Source: Apteryx mantelli
Lineage: Eukaryota; Chordata; Aves; Apterygiformes; Apterygidae
Assembly: GCF_036417845.1 (NCBI RefSeq)
Contig: NC_089979.1
Location: 120,995,415-121,059,414, forward strand
DNA: 64,000 nt
Reading direction: 5' to 3'
The notes under the pieces: model-generated
What the model saw: the letters and a program-made list of their open reading frames with translations, nothing else
Database searches by the model: none
Told to the model about the DNA's origin: nothing
Shown: piece after piece, positions 35,501 through 50,500 of the stretch
Numbering within the stretch: the first letter of the stretch is position 1
How the letters are laid out: each line of letters opens with the position of its first letter
Position numbers and translations under genes: made by a program

Positions 35501-38500
35501 GGAATAATTAAGACACTTATCAAGCCTCATCACCACCCTAACATATGCCTCAGACTTACTGGGGCTAGTTCTGTGGCTTCGGGGACTTTAAAAGCACTGA
35601 ATTGAGAACAATCAGAGATTGTTAGCTTTCTGACTATCTAAAAAGAATGTCAATATGATTAGGCAAAGTCATTTATGCTGGGAAGAAAGTGTGAGAAGCA
35701 AAGTTAATCAAAAGTTAACACTCTGCAGCAATACAAGACTACTAAAGAGTTCGAAGAACAAAGTCAGAAAATCATCTTACATGGGGGTTATTTTTCTCCA
35801 GTAGTTCAGTAAGTTTTTCCAACAGTGCAATGAGAAATTCTCTTGGTTTCCGTAAAACCCAGGCTGGCTGGGCAATAAAAATCCTTAAGAAGACTCCCCC
35901 TACTGAAAGTTCACCTTTTGCCTCACCATACACCACAGCAAAGTCTTCAGGCAGCTGTTGAATTGTAAAGAACAAGGAATTATTACCTGGCAAAGAGTAT
36001 TTGTGAAATTAGCTATTGTTTCTACAATACCACAGTTCTAAACAGACAAGAATCACTGAACTAGCACTGTACTCTAGAATGGACCTGTACAAGACCAATA
36101 AACATCTTGTATCTTTTAGAAAGATGAGGAAAGTGGGAATAGAAAAAGTAGTGCAGGTAGTACTACCACAGTGGACTTTCCTTGCAAAGAATACAAGTAG
36201 CTGGTTCTACAACTACAGCAGTGGTAAGCAAGTTCAAGAGGAGCAGTATTAGTGTGGCTGATGAAACAGCCCTTTCCTTCCTTTCTTCTGAACCTGAAAT
36301 GAAGGTTTTTCACCATCAACCTAGGGAAGCTTCTAGTTTATACTTTTATCAAGATGGTTTTTCTGCATCTGTTTAAAACTTACTTTAAGCTTTGATTATT
36401 GCTTTTACCGATACTCGGAAACACTAGAGACCAATACATATCTCACTGACTGACCTGACACTATGGAACTGTTCAGGACAGTCACTTTCATTAAGGTTCA
36501 GTAGCTTACTAGTGTTCCTGAACACTTACCAAGAGCAAGTTTACAACAGCTATGCAATAAGTGACCTGATCTCTCCAACAAGCCAGTATTCTCAGTTGCT
36601 GACTTTCCAAAGTTTTATAAAAGTTTAAGCCATTCTAAAATTCAGAGTATTTAGAAACTGCCCTTCCAAAAAAGCCAATAAAGCAGCTATGATTTTAAGG
36701 TATAATTAATGAAAGCATCAATTCAATGCTAAAATAGTTATGTTACTGTTGGTACTTGTCAATACAAGAAAGAGGAAACCATATCAGACAGGTGCTATAT
36801 ATGCATATATTATCTTCTCTACAATCTCCCTGGGGGCACCCAAAGCACTAATATTCTACTTTTACCTTCCAATTAGTGTCAGGGTTGTCCCTCTGAAGTT
36901 TAAAGTGCCTTAAAAAAAAAAAGTTTTAATGAGTAGCAATAGAAACAGTTTTTGCCCTTACTTTACCCCTTGTTAGTCTCCCTCCCCCTGTCACTCATGA
37001 AGTAGGCTCCAATATCTAAACCCCACATTATCCTCACTGTAACCTGTTTCAAAATCTTGTAACAGTGAGCAGTTATCTGGATTGCGCACAAACTGCAGTT
37101 GGCCACTGACCAGTTACATATACAATATACAGGAGTAAACAAATTTCTTTTTACTATAGAGTCTGGATTGTAAAGATCCTTCTCTCTCAAGAGTTCAGCC
37201 TGACTGGTTTTCTGTAGCAGCTCAGGTTCACTGCCGCTAAAAGCGGTCTCAGCTAAGGAAATATGCTTTGGCAGCAGGTCTCCACATACTCTAGCATCAT
37301 TTCTCGAACTGTTGTTGATACTCTCTCCCTGGAGTTGTCATTCCAAATTAACTCAGGATTTTCATGAGTTCCCTCAAAGATATGAACAGCAGCTTCAGGG
37401 TTATCTCTCATAGCATCCATGAAGACTCCAGGTAGAAATTTCATTAGTGTAATTCTAACCTAGAAAGGATGAATAGAATTGATATTTAGTATACTATAAG
37501 GCTTAAAGTTACTGACAGGAACTCCAAGTATTCGTAATACAATAATGCCAATTCCTTGAACACAATAATACAATATGAAATAGTGCCACTTTAAATAGTT
37601 ATAGTCAATAACAGGTCTAAAGTCCAAGTATCTAACAATAAAGTCATACTACAAATGGAAACCTGACTGCTTACAGTAGTTAAAGACAACTGCTTCTAAA
37701 AATCTGCTTGCAGATTAAAAGCAGGTTAATCATTTTATGAGAAAGTAAGTTCGCTCTTCACATGAATGTTTCAGTCATGGAAGAGCTGTTTCTATGCAGT
37801 CTTTAGAGAAGCTGGTAACATCAAGATAAGGGTTCCAACAAACACGATTAAGATTCTTACCTTTGGACCCACCAGCTTATCTGCAGTCATTTTGGCAAAA
37901 AGCTCTGCTGTCTGGGCTCTGACTTGTGGATGAGTTGAGTTGCAAAACATATCTAGTAAGTAGATTAAAGCACCTGTACAAACATATGGAAACGTTCAGA
38001 TTTTCTTCTGGTCTTAAGTCATACAAAAATCACAGATTCCACACTGTTGTAAAGGGAAGAGTAAGATTTGGCCACTGACCAGTGCTGCAAAAAAATTAAC
38101 TTTTGATTTATTACTATACCTTTTGCCATGGCTTCTTTAATTATTTTTGTGTTAGATGTCAAAGCATATAAAGTTTCAAGGACAAGTTGCCGACCTGTCA
38201 AAAAAAAAACTGATTAGTTAATTGTATGCATGGCAGATACAAAGATGAACTAAACCAATCATTTTTAACAACAAGTTGCACCAAAATTGTAATAAAGCCT
38301 ATGAGAAGGGCTGGTCAGAAGTGTATACACTAAGAATCATCAGCTTATGGATTTCTGGCCAAGTTCAATTAGGCTAGGCAGTTAAAGAACATCCAATCGT
38401 ACATTCTCATCAGGCATAGCTTGTTTAGAGAATTTAGGTAGCAAACATTCAATAATTAATCAATGAAATGCTAAGCAAGTTTTCCTAATTCAGGTTTTTC

Positions 38501-41500
38501 AGCTTCTATATCTAAGACTACAAACTGGTTATGCAGAATGGTTTTTCCAATCATCCCCATTGAAACACTTTTACCCAAAAGTTAGTAAGCTCAGTCAGCT
38601 GCATTCTAACCAGTTTCATGAGCTGAAAACCCATTACCATACAAGACACTGAAGGACTCTACAGTACATACTTGAAGGCAGGGAATGCAGGAGGGCCAGT
38701 AAGTTGGCAAGAACCATTGCCTCAGCAATGTTGTTAACACATTCTTGGTTACTGGTTACTATGTTCACTACCTATAAAAGATGAGAAACAAGAGTTAACT
38801 GTATTCTAGCTGTTACACCACTGTCAAGACAACGTAGTGTTCAATGAGGTAAATCACCTTGTTAGCCAACATAACTACACTTATCTTTATTCCTGCCACC
38901 AAGCTGACTTATTCCCTTACTTGCCTGAGATGACAACGACACAGGCATGAAGCTATCATTTTGCTCCTCAAAGGAGAAGCTGCCTGATACCATGAAACCC
39001 CAATCTTGACTGTTTATAGGTGCTACTCTAACAGTTACACAGTTAAGCTTATGCTGAATGTACAGAATCCACAATATTTTATTTTTATTATTTTTTATTA
39101 CCTCCAGAGCCAACTGCTGCACCTGGCCAGCTCCATGAACACGCAGAAGGGAAAATATTAACTTAAAGTGACCTATGCATTCACATTCAGAACCTGCAAG
39201 AGACCAAATAAGTTATTCTCTCATGTTAGCCAAAACATTTGCTGAAGGCCATTCCAAGTCCACATCTGACTGCACAGAAGGTGCTAGAGAACTAGATGTC
39301 TGTATGCAGTCTGGTACAGTAATTGCAACAGCTCCCACAACAGTGTCTGCTACAGAGTTAGGAGAGAATTAAATCCTGCCTGTTAGTCTAGCTTCTACAC
39401 ATTCTCAAGTCAATGATATTTCAGAAGGAAAGGATACTTTCTCCCTGAGGCAAGTAACCGAGCCAGTTGTTGACTACCAGTTTTTGTTTTTCAGGATAAC
39501 TCTGCAAATCTGGTTATGTTATCTCTCATTAGCTACCAGTACTGCTTGTCTCTAAATACACCTCCCCCCTTTCCAATTCTCTCAGTTCAGAGGAGGGTTA
39601 CTATTTGCAGCAACAACTGCCTTCAGTGTTATAACTGCAGAATACAGAGAATCCAATCTGAGATTGGTTTGGAACCTAACAGCTATCATTAGAAGACGTC
39701 ATCAGTAACGTAAGTCAGTTCTAACTACTCATAATACTCTAGCTTCTCATAATACAAGTGTTTTAACCATAGCATTTCAGACTTCACCAGTTTATACACT
39801 GATATCCACGCATAGATCTCTGCTGGTCTTAGCTGCCCGCTCTTAAGGGCATCTTCTCCTCCTTTCATGAGGTTCTGATGTGTTTTAAGTGTTTACTAGC
39901 ATACAGTTGAAGGGGCTTCTTTGTTTGATGCAAGGAAGCTCAAAAATCAACTAAAGATGATTTGAAAGAATAAAGGAACAGTTTTATCTGAGAGGTTTAA
40001 GGCTTTGGCAACTGCTGGCTAGAAGCGGGAGTTAAAACTCAAGTGTTTCAGGGAAGAAAATAGGTAAGGCTTGGACTTCACACAAAACCAAGATGTTTAC
40101 TGAAAACATTCTCCAGTAGAAAAAGCAAACCTATATATAGCCCATTAGCAATGCTAAAGTCTGTTAGCATAAAAGCTTCCTTCTATATGGAAGCTAATAC
40201 GACTACAGAGCTTTACATTTTTAAAGTTGTCCACAAGAAAGCCTATAGGTGAAGTTCATTTTTAAGCCTACCTGGGTTGTGTTTTATGACATTTCTCAGA
40301 GCCTCCAGAGCCATTTCAACTCTCCGTAACCGATCTCCATGCTGATTGGTCTCTACTTTCCCAGTCTGTGTTATTGCCATTAATGTGTGAAGGTACTGTG
40401 CTTGTGAGCCTACGTAATCCAAGAGGCTTGCAGCAAACGCTTTAGGAAGCTTTAAATACAAAAGATAAGAGCATTTTTAGCTGTGTGATGAAGAACACTA
40501 GAGGAACACTCACACTAGAGGAAAGTATAGCTGAGTAACTTCTGCTTTTAACACACCAGCTTCTTCCACGCAGGAAGCATTTTCCAGTATGATAGCTACA
40601 CATCTGGACTATATTAACCCATCTTAAGTCTAAATATACCCTTAGAAAGCTACCACTGTTTCAACAGCACTCAAGCTGTGTGTACCTGTATATGCAAAGA
40701 TATAGACAGAATCACTACCTTCTGAAATCGCTGAATCAACCCTGAGCATCTGCATTACAAGCTTGTAGAGAAAAGGCATTGAACCATTTGAAGCAGCAGT
40801 CTTATCCTGACAGACTTATTGTTCCTTTTATTGTATTTTGCTCCAATAGGGAGGTATCCCAGAACATGCTACTCATGTTGAAGATAGAGTGGACGAAATA
40901 CTAAGTCTTATGGAAACCATCTATGTGCACTGACAGACTGGTAGAAACTAACATCTCAGATACCAGTTTGAGATTTAACAGAAAGCTTTTAGCTATATCT
41001 CACCTCTAGTTGGAAGGTAGGGACCTCATTGTAGACTCTAACAAAGATCTCTCCCACAATAAGTTCTTTTGCATGGTCACCAAAGACAAAGTCAGATCCA
41101 TAGCTTTTGTCACAATCTCCCTTTAAGCAAAGAGATTAGTAGCACAAGCTCAGATACACAAAAAACTCATAGAAAATATAAAGCAATAATTTGAATAATA
41201 CACTACAGCAATACTTGAACAAAAAACATTAAGTTTTGGCAAATACAGAAGCCCAAAACAGCTTGAAACACTAGAAGGGATCAAATTCTTCTTCTTCTTT
41301 TTTAATTACCAAATGCAGATAGTCATTTCAGAGTAGACAACAATAGATACTTGCATTAATTATACCACCACATTACAAAAGGGGGCATTAAAACATAAAA
41401 TAGTGGTTTTAAATCCCACTACTTTTTTTTTTCTCCTTTTATTAGGAGCATCTTACTCTCTTAATCATGCTTTCTTGTTGAGATTCCAAGAATTCAAGTA

Positions 41501-44500
41501 GTTCAGCTCTCGTCCCATTGTTCCAGATCAAGTAGGGGTTCTCTGTGTTACTGTTAAGCATCTTCAGAATCTAAGAAAGGATAAGGAATTTACATAATTT
41601 AATAAGTTTAAAACTTAAATTTGGGATCACTGCAGAGTAATCATACAAAGTTTTTCATAATTTTATGACTTCCCTGGCACCACTTTTTAAAAAAAAAAGT
41701 TGAACCTTTGATCTCTATCATTATAACCTTTGGTCTTCACCATTTAACTCAAGTTTTGCCCTATATGAGTTCTGTAAATATTATTCTATAAGGTATTGTT
41801 CCTTCTAGTCTGACTGTGTTTAAAGAATATTTCCCTTGCAATCAGTTACTCCAACTGCAAGCAAAAATTGTACTACTGTTCTCTGTAGCCAGGTTGCTCT
41901 GAAAAGAGCTCAGTGTTTTAAGACTGTTAGAAGTGACCAGTTACTCCTTCTATGAATCACCAGAAGAGTTTTAGCCAACAGATGCTTACCTCAGTAGGAC
42001 TAAGCACAGCAAGTTTCCTTGCAATATAGGATGTCAACATTCCAGCCAAGCTTTTTCTTACAGCTGGATTTTCAGGGGTAGCTTGTTCTTCAGAGAGGTA
42101 CCCTCCAAGACGGCTCAAGGCTAGGAGACTGAGTTTAGCAAGGCTATTTGCTACCTCCTGAAAAATATGAGAAGTTATAAGCAAGCTAGAGCTAGCTGAC
42201 TTTATATCAGAATAGCTAAAAAGTTTTCCAACACTTACACACAAGAATGAACAGAACTGGTGTCCTCCGTTTACCTGCATCACCAATAATACAGGAACTT
42301 CTCATAAGGCATTAGGTGCTACAGAACAGCAAAGGATGATCACTGTGTTTTGGGCTTAGTAAATTTAGTTAGATATGATCATTCATAAGCAGGAAACTGA
42401 ATCACTGAGATTAGCTGAATGCTACAGAAGCAGTTTAGTATAATAGCTTCTGACCAGGTTATGGTTCCTGCAAGCACAGTAGTCAAGAATCAGTACAAGC
42501 CTCTTTTGACAGTGGTACAAGAGTTGACAACTACAACAGATGGTCCAAAGCTCATCTCATCCAGTAGCTGAGAAAGAAATGCCCTACTTAGAATGCCACT
42601 ATTTAAGGACAGTGAACAGGAAGGCACTGCACAGTCACAAAGCAAAGAGACAATACAGTCCTACAGTGAACATTTCAAATAAGTTTACAACATTATTTCT
42701 AGACCACCTCTTCAGCTGAGCTTCAAGAGAAATCAGGATTTTTCTTCCGATGGAAGAAATTTAGTCTTTGCCTTTTTTATTGTTCAGGTAGAACCTGAAT
42801 GACAGGTTAAAATACCTCACTTCACTACACACTTCAGAAGATAAGATTAAGTCTATTTGAACTCAAGACATGAACTACTTAATACACCTGTAAATCCTGT
42901 TTTTAAAAGAAGCTTATGCAAAACACCACTTCCAAAATGGTTCAAAATATATGAACAATAGTGTTAATAATTCTAACGGTTATTAGAACAAACTTTTGTT
43001 AATATGAGATGGCAAGCAACATCCATTGGTGTCTGAAAGCGTGCACATTGTTAACATTACCTGATGATTGGAATCTTCACTTTTCTGAATGCCGCTCTCT
43101 TCTAGTGTGTAGTCATAGTTGAAGAGATACCCTAGTAAGTACCAAAGAACTCCAGCTTGGAACAAGTGTGTCTGTAGCCAGTAGTCTAAGGCAAAGGAGC
43201 TAACGCATTCTACTCCCAAGGAAGCTACTCGTGGTATGTTCTGGGGTGGAGGTGGGGAGAAAAAGAAGAGGTTGACTTTAGTACTTGTGACCAAAGGAAG
43301 CCAACTGACTGTCTTACCACAGGTTTACAGCCAAAATTATTTGCTAATTTTAGAAAGCTATTTAAGCTATAGGGAGACTGAAGTTGAAATGTACAAAGTA
43401 TTTCCAGTGCCTGGTAGTCAAGAAACATGGCTAATTAATCAGCATCGTTCAGTGGAAGAATCCTTGAGTAGTCATTTCAGCAGATTAGGAAAGTGTCGAA
43501 CTGGTATAAAGACCTCAAACGTGGCAGAGATTCCCAAGTGAGCTTTTTAAGCACAATACATATGTTCTGCAGGGACTAAGGAACAGACAAGCATCTATAG
43601 TCAATTACTACAGTCAGGTTGGTGTTTCTGTTTTCACATTTCCACTGTAAGGGTTCAAGATGAGATTCTCATTCTTAATTTAGACAGAAAATTCAGTATT
43701 TACATAACATGAGGTAAGTTCAAGAGCTAATGGCAACAAAAATTCTTGAAGGCTGTTCCCAGAGATTAGGCTGATTTAGTAGTCTGCTTGCACAAGATCT
43801 AGCTCTGGAATTTACATCTGCCAATTCAATGCATTCAGCCAATCAACTAGACATAATTCAGTTAAAAGGCACAAGTGGGTGAGTCTTCAGTGACTGAATT
43901 TTAAGTCCACTAAACGGATTCAAATACAAGTGTTAAGAACAAGGCATTAGAGTTCTGCAGGCCATAATGGCCAACTAGAACCTTAGAGGTGTTTGATCAG
44001 TTTCCTGCAACTGCCTGATTTCCACTGAGAAAAATCAAACATTCCCCTAGACATTTAACAGGTAAGTACCCATTTAAGCAGAGGAAGAGAGCTCTTACCT
44101 TGCCATAATACAGTAATCTACAGAGGTCCTTAATGATGTTGGGCATTTCTGTAATCTTCTCTCTGCATTCCTCAAACTGAGCTGCCACACTGTAACACCT
44201 ACTAACATATCCACATACCTATAAAAACAATACTTCATGGGTTCCAAATGAAGGGGAAATATGTTTACAAGCCTATCATATATACACAGATTCTCAAAGG
44301 GCTAATACAAATATCAGCTAAAGTTGCTGCAACTTACCTGTACAGACATATCATCTGGTTTACTAGAACGAGTCAAAACTGCCACACAACGATTAAATGC
44401 TTCTTGCAATACCTGTAAGGATTGGTTGATGCATAAGTTGTCACAACAAAAATTGATGAAAGAAGACATTAGTTTCTCAGCATCTTGAGAACGACTGAAG

Positions 44501-47500
44501 GAAAACATTTGATTTGACAAAGCAAACTGCTGCTGGCACAAATGCTCTTTACAGGGCAAAAATTCCTTGAAAGTGCCAATACTAGCACTTCATGAGAGTT
44601 AGTAGCATTCTGACATGTGAGCTCATGTGTGCAATGAAAGCCTGTCTGAAGTGACTTGTTTGCATTTCTCTATTCTTTCACAAAACAAGTAGAATACAGA
44701 AGCCCTCAGAGTTTTGTAAAGAAGTAGAGAAATATCAGTACGTAGTTTGCTTATCCACAGTTCAACTGACAAGCCTAGGTCCAGAAAGGAGTATGTTCTG
44801 TAAGAAGCTTCTCTTTTCTGGATACAGTAGAGAAAGTAAAAATAGACAAGTGTCTTGACAATACTAAAAGTGATTCGCAAATGCATCTGATATGCATTTG
44901 GGGGAATCTAAGATTTGCAGCTTTGATGATATTAGACTAAAAATCCACTTTAAGTTTCAGTCTACCTCAATTCCATTTTCTCTTCTCAGTTCTTCTGCAT
45001 TTAGTGCTGAACAATTGACAGTATGGAAAGCAAGTTCTGTAGCAGCAGGCAGCAGAGGAGATTCTTTGGAAAACAAAAGGTCATCTGATGTTTCAATGGT
45101 AATAGTCTTTATCAGCATAGGATAGCCTGCATACTTGTAAGGTTTCAAGTCTGAAAGAAAGAAAAAAGCCTCAACATTCACATATATGTGGAGTTTAAGC
45201 CATTTTAAACCAGCATATAATTAGCAGTGGAATATATAGCAGCATATAAGAACTAGGGATCAAAGAAAACCAACAGCTGGAAAGATTAAAGCAACATGAA
45301 GCAGTCCACACAGTAACTCCTTGTCAGAAGACTGTTTATACTAGAAGTTAACAACAGGTCATGGAGAAAGATTCATGGAAGAACGACTCATTTAAGATTA
45401 ACAAAGACCTATCTCAGGAAATCTCTAAGGTAAGTGCCTTCCAACTGTCATCTGTCTCCAGAGAAACATTAGTGTAATCTTGCCTTTAACGTTCCAGGCT
45501 CATCATTAGGTACCAAGAAAATCCAGGCCTATATGGACCTTTTGGTCTAGCACAGCAATCATGTTTGTTCTTTATCACTGCTGAACTCCAAAGACATTAA
45601 AAAAAAATGAAAGTTTCGTCTTGCAGCTAAGGAGCTGATCGTGATCTGGCTTACATAAAAGTCCACACTAACAATGTCACTGCCTCTACACATGACTATG
45701 TCAGAGCTAGGGCTGCATATGAGGTTCTTTGTAACAGACCACTTCTGACTCTGCAAGACTTGGACATGCCAGCAACTGTCACCCAAGGACTGTAGCTGGA
45801 GCCAAGGATCTATGTACTCCAGTGATCCCTCTTTTTCAGTTGGGCTGTGAAAAAAGGTAGCGCTGCAGCACACCCACCTGGGGACTCTAACACTAGTCAG
45901 AATTTCTGCAAGATTACACTAACATGGCTATTATAAATAAAACCTCTGATAAAGTAAGAATCAGTCATCTGGGTGACTGAGCACTAGGGAAGATTTTCTA
46001 CACAGAAAAATAAGTTATTAATCAGTTTGACTCTTCCTGCACATATAACAGAATTTCAGAAAGCTACTGACACTTTTTACATTGTTTTACAGCAGATGAT
46101 CTTATTTCAAGGAAAAAAAACTTATTTTGAAGCCTTCTACATAGCATTACATAATGCTATGGCAAGCTGGAAGCCAGATCAACAGGACACTAAGGAAATG
46201 ACCATAAAACAATCTGAGATAGCATGCCTACCTTCCTTATGCCTGTTGAAGAGGATGCTTTGAGTTTTCAAGATCAAGATTATGTTTTCTGGATCTGGCC
46301 CATCTACCACTTTGGCAGACTTTGTGCATAGAAACTCATATGCTTTATTCACTTTTTCAAACATATCCTGCAGACAAAGAGGAAGAGCCTTAGGCATTGC
46401 TAACAGCCCCCTGAATTACTACAACTCTGCAGCATCAGTTTAGTCACAAGTAGAATTAAAACATTGCAGATTACTAGCCACAGTACTAGTTTTGTTGCTT
46501 TATTATACTTCAGAAAATATTCCAGATAACCTTAAAAACCCTGGCTCAAAGATGAGTTTTCTTATTTCCCACACTCTGTCATAGGCGAGAGACTAAAACT
46601 GTAAATTGACTCCTCTATGACATGAGAGTAAGTAAAGCTTTGATCATAAGAATGGGCAGAGGATGCAGTCTGTCTTTGAGAGGAAGCCATTATTTTATTT
46701 AGGTATGGGGTAACTGTTTAGGCCAGACACTTTCTGATATGATTAGATCCGACCACATTTCAGGGTTTACTGTAGAAATGCTCAGAATCCCTGAGTGACA
46801 TAAATTTATCTATAGTATTACTCTGTATTCCAAGATTCATCTAGGCTGTAACTCTTGCAAGGGAGAAAACCAAAAACAAAAAGCTTTTGAAGCAGGGATC
46901 TCAATTCTTAATGCCAACAGCTGATTTCCACCCCCATCCCAACATCACAAATTTGTGTTGTACATACCCGGCCTTCTGGATTCTTGTCTGGGTGATATTT
47001 TTGTGCCAACCGGAAATAAGCCTTCCTGATCTTGCTTTCATCATGTCTGCAAGAAGACAAGTCCTGTTACACTGAGTAACATCAAAAAAACAAGCCTGGA
47101 TTCTGACACCACCATTAACAGTAGTAATTGAAATTAAATGAAGACTACAAAGTTCTCACTTGATCAATTTTAAGTTTTTGCTTCATCAAGTGACATTGAA
47201 TGGGGCAATCATGTGGGCTGAGAATAGAAAAAGAAAGTTTTGTGCATCTCTTGCTCAGAAATTCAACAACCTGAAGGAGCTCAAAATCACTGGACCTTCT
47301 AAAAGAAGAGTTTAAGCAAGCTGTAAGTGGTGAAAATTAGTAGTCCAGACATTTGAGTTTGTGATTTGTAATAAATGCAACTTATTACTGTATTTACAAT
47401 AAGTACACTGTTTTTGAAATACAGAGTGTTGTTGGTTCACTTCTAGAGGCCTGAAGACAGAAGCCAGGGGCAAGATAGGAGGGGAAAAAGCAAACATCCT

Positions 47501-50500
47501 TAGGATGTTACTACCAAGAAAAAGACAGCTTGGGAGGAGAGGAGGAGGAAGAGAGTTCCACTTTGAACACATTCAAGTTCTGTTTTATTCTCATTAGGGC
47601 TGTGTCTAATGTTTCTGTCCAGTAGAGCAGCCTAGTGAATGCTTTGAGGGAGAGCTCAGTTCTTCCAGTTTTAATTAATCTGGATGCAATTACTCTCTCT
47701 CTCAAAAAAGAGTGGAGAGATTGTCAGGCTTTGTTTCTCACTAAATAAAGCAGCCTTCCATTGTGAGAGAAGCAGGTGCTAGACATAACTGAACTGGCAA
47801 CCAGTTATTGGTACAAGTACTGAGATAAGAAGCTGAAGTTTGCCTGGTCTACCAGATTATATTAACATAACAATCATACACTGCTTTAATTACTGAAAAC
47901 AACTTACTGTCCTTGTCCTTTGGGAAGGTTAAGGACTTCATAAGCATCATCTATTGACATGGTAGGTGGCTTCTTTTCTACCTCCTTCTTCCAAGCTTCT
48001 AGTGTATCTTTCAACAGTTTAACCTGAATAATTAAAGTTTATTAGTTTCATTTATGCAGACTGAAGTGTCCCCTTTTGTTATACAGTGCTGCTACAGGAA
48101 AGTGCTGCTTTAAGGAATTCCCATCACCCATTGCACTAAGCTCAAAAATGTTTTATCTAACCCTTTTATCTTCAGTAATTACAGCTCCCCCTCCAGTCAA
48201 TTAGGGGTTAGCACTTCAGTGAAGCAAAGTCTTATGTATTCTATTCATTATTAAGAGCACCTTAAGATGAGAATATCTATTTAAGAGTTGCATTGGAAGA
48301 GGTAGAACCACTTCAGTGAACTGACTCACATGTCCATACTACAAGAATCCCAACAAAAATGCATGAATAAGTGAGGCTGACTAGACAGATCTAGACCATA
48401 GAACTGTACCACAAAGATCTCAGTTCAGCTTTGTACTGTATGAAGTTAGCTCAGTTGTGTCCAGCATGGACAAGTAAGAATCTAAAATGATTATTTTTCC
48501 TCCACTTAAGGTTAAATTAACACTACCTAGAGTTTGTTAGATGCTTCACCTTTCTCACTTAGTACCCACCACAAGCAACATATATTTAACATATCCGGCT
48601 GCTATATGGCATGAACAATATTCTACTTAAACAACATTTGATATCTTTGACTTATCAGTCCTGACTTTCATTTCATAAGCAAAGAATCAGCTACTTGTTA
48701 CAAACCTAACATTTGAGATCCTTAGTATTTGCTACAAATAATACTTTTAGGAGTCTGAAAGAGCAAGAACTAAAAAATTCTTTCTTACTGGATCTTTAAT
48801 TGGCCAGTCTGGAAATCGGAGTGTATCACAAAGATGCTTGAGGTAATATATATTACAGAACAGTTCATTTTCCAGTTGTGGATAGTTGATAACTGGAATA
48901 GGACAGTATTGGTAGAGTGCTCTTGTATTGCTTTGAAGACGAGGGGTGAAGTCAGCAAGATGAGCAGCAATCTTCTCTATCATAAGACGCCTGAAAATTA
49001 GAAAGTTTGGTTTGATGCTTGCTAAGCACAGTCCTCAAAATACATGATTACTATGTAAGAGAGGTGCCAAAGATCTGTCCCTCTCACAGAAACAGTTACC
49101 TCATTTCATTGCTCCAAATTGCTTCCGGAGTGTCAAATTCTCCAAGGAATATCTCAGAAAATTTTTCTGGCTCGTAGTTTTCTAAATAACACACCATTGC
49201 TTCAGGAAGAATATGTCCAAGTATACTTCTTTGAACTATATCTTGACCTTTTGTCTAAGGAAAGGATCACACTGTCATCTCAGAAGGTTAGTCTGAATTC
49301 AGTCTTCCTAAGCAATTTAAGATCTAAAAGCACCTCCCCCTTTCCCTTACAGGTTTTAAATTCTAGTTCTTGAGAATTTAGAAGAAGAACAAACATGAAA
49401 TGCTATTAAAGGAGCTACAGGTGGTTTGCCAGACTATTTGGAAACAGAAGCAGTTACTTCTCTGTAGTCTACTTACTTCTTCAGACTTGAAAGCCTGTTT
49501 TGTATGTGTATATTTCAGAAACCTAGAAAAGAAACAGCAGTTACTGTTTAATTGATACCTAAGCTACATTTGCAAGATAAGCATACTCTAGTTCAAGAGT
49601 CATACATTTACTTCGAGATGAGAACAGCAACCATTGAATGCATCTGAACAGTGTCTGTCAAATTCTTGAGAACTCCACCAAGCCAAGGCAATAATATTAA
49701 TCATGTGGAAATGCTCATGTTTATCATCTTGGCTTGAAAGTTCTGTTCTTGAAAGCTTGTTTTCCCCCACACTGAAAAATGAAGCTAATCAGACAGCATC
49801 TCCAGCATCTCTCTACAAACCCTTCTCTACATCCTCAGATCATACTTACAAAAAGGAAACAAGGTGACCTTAGACTTGACTTGAGGACTCTTGTTACACT
49901 GGAGTCATCACTTTAACATGCAGTCATTTCCCCAACCATTTTGATGTAGAAGTGGTTTGGATTGTATAATGGCTTTTTATGAGCTATTGAATTTAGAGGA
50001 AGAGTATCAGAACAACCTACAACAGTCATTTGCATGCAAGGTACATCTTGCCTCTGGCAAGATGGGCTGATTTAGCTGTTCAAGGTCTCAATTCTAAAAC
50101 TGAGTATAGGATTTTCCAATCTTGATAGCTGGTTACTATCAAAAGCTGGATTAGCTGATCAGTAGTCTGCATTACTACTCTAGTGCCTCTAGTGCAATTT
50201 GGTCTTGCAGTTCAGTACAGCTAGGCATTTCTTATTGTGTATGATCAGACATGCCCTCTTTCCCTCCCAAGCAATCTCTAGAAGAATCACATCCACACAG
50301 CCAAGTCAACCACTCATATTCACTTGTTGGTCCTAGAGAACCACATTTAAGGAAGAGCTTTTAGCACAACCACTCAAAAGGCATTTAAGTGTTCTCATTC
50401 TCACCTAGCAATAGGAAGCACATTGGAACCTGTATACATCATGATAAAGAAGAATACTCCACTCAGATAGAAACGAGGTAACTGGGGGTTATCTTGCATG

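Noticed and set aside
38862..39101. Frame staying open about 70 codons past the donor of DNAJC13 exon 29
   Set aside because: The donor GAG|gtaata and exact phase match to exon 30 fit the conserved protein; the readthrough peptide has no resemblance to RME-8.
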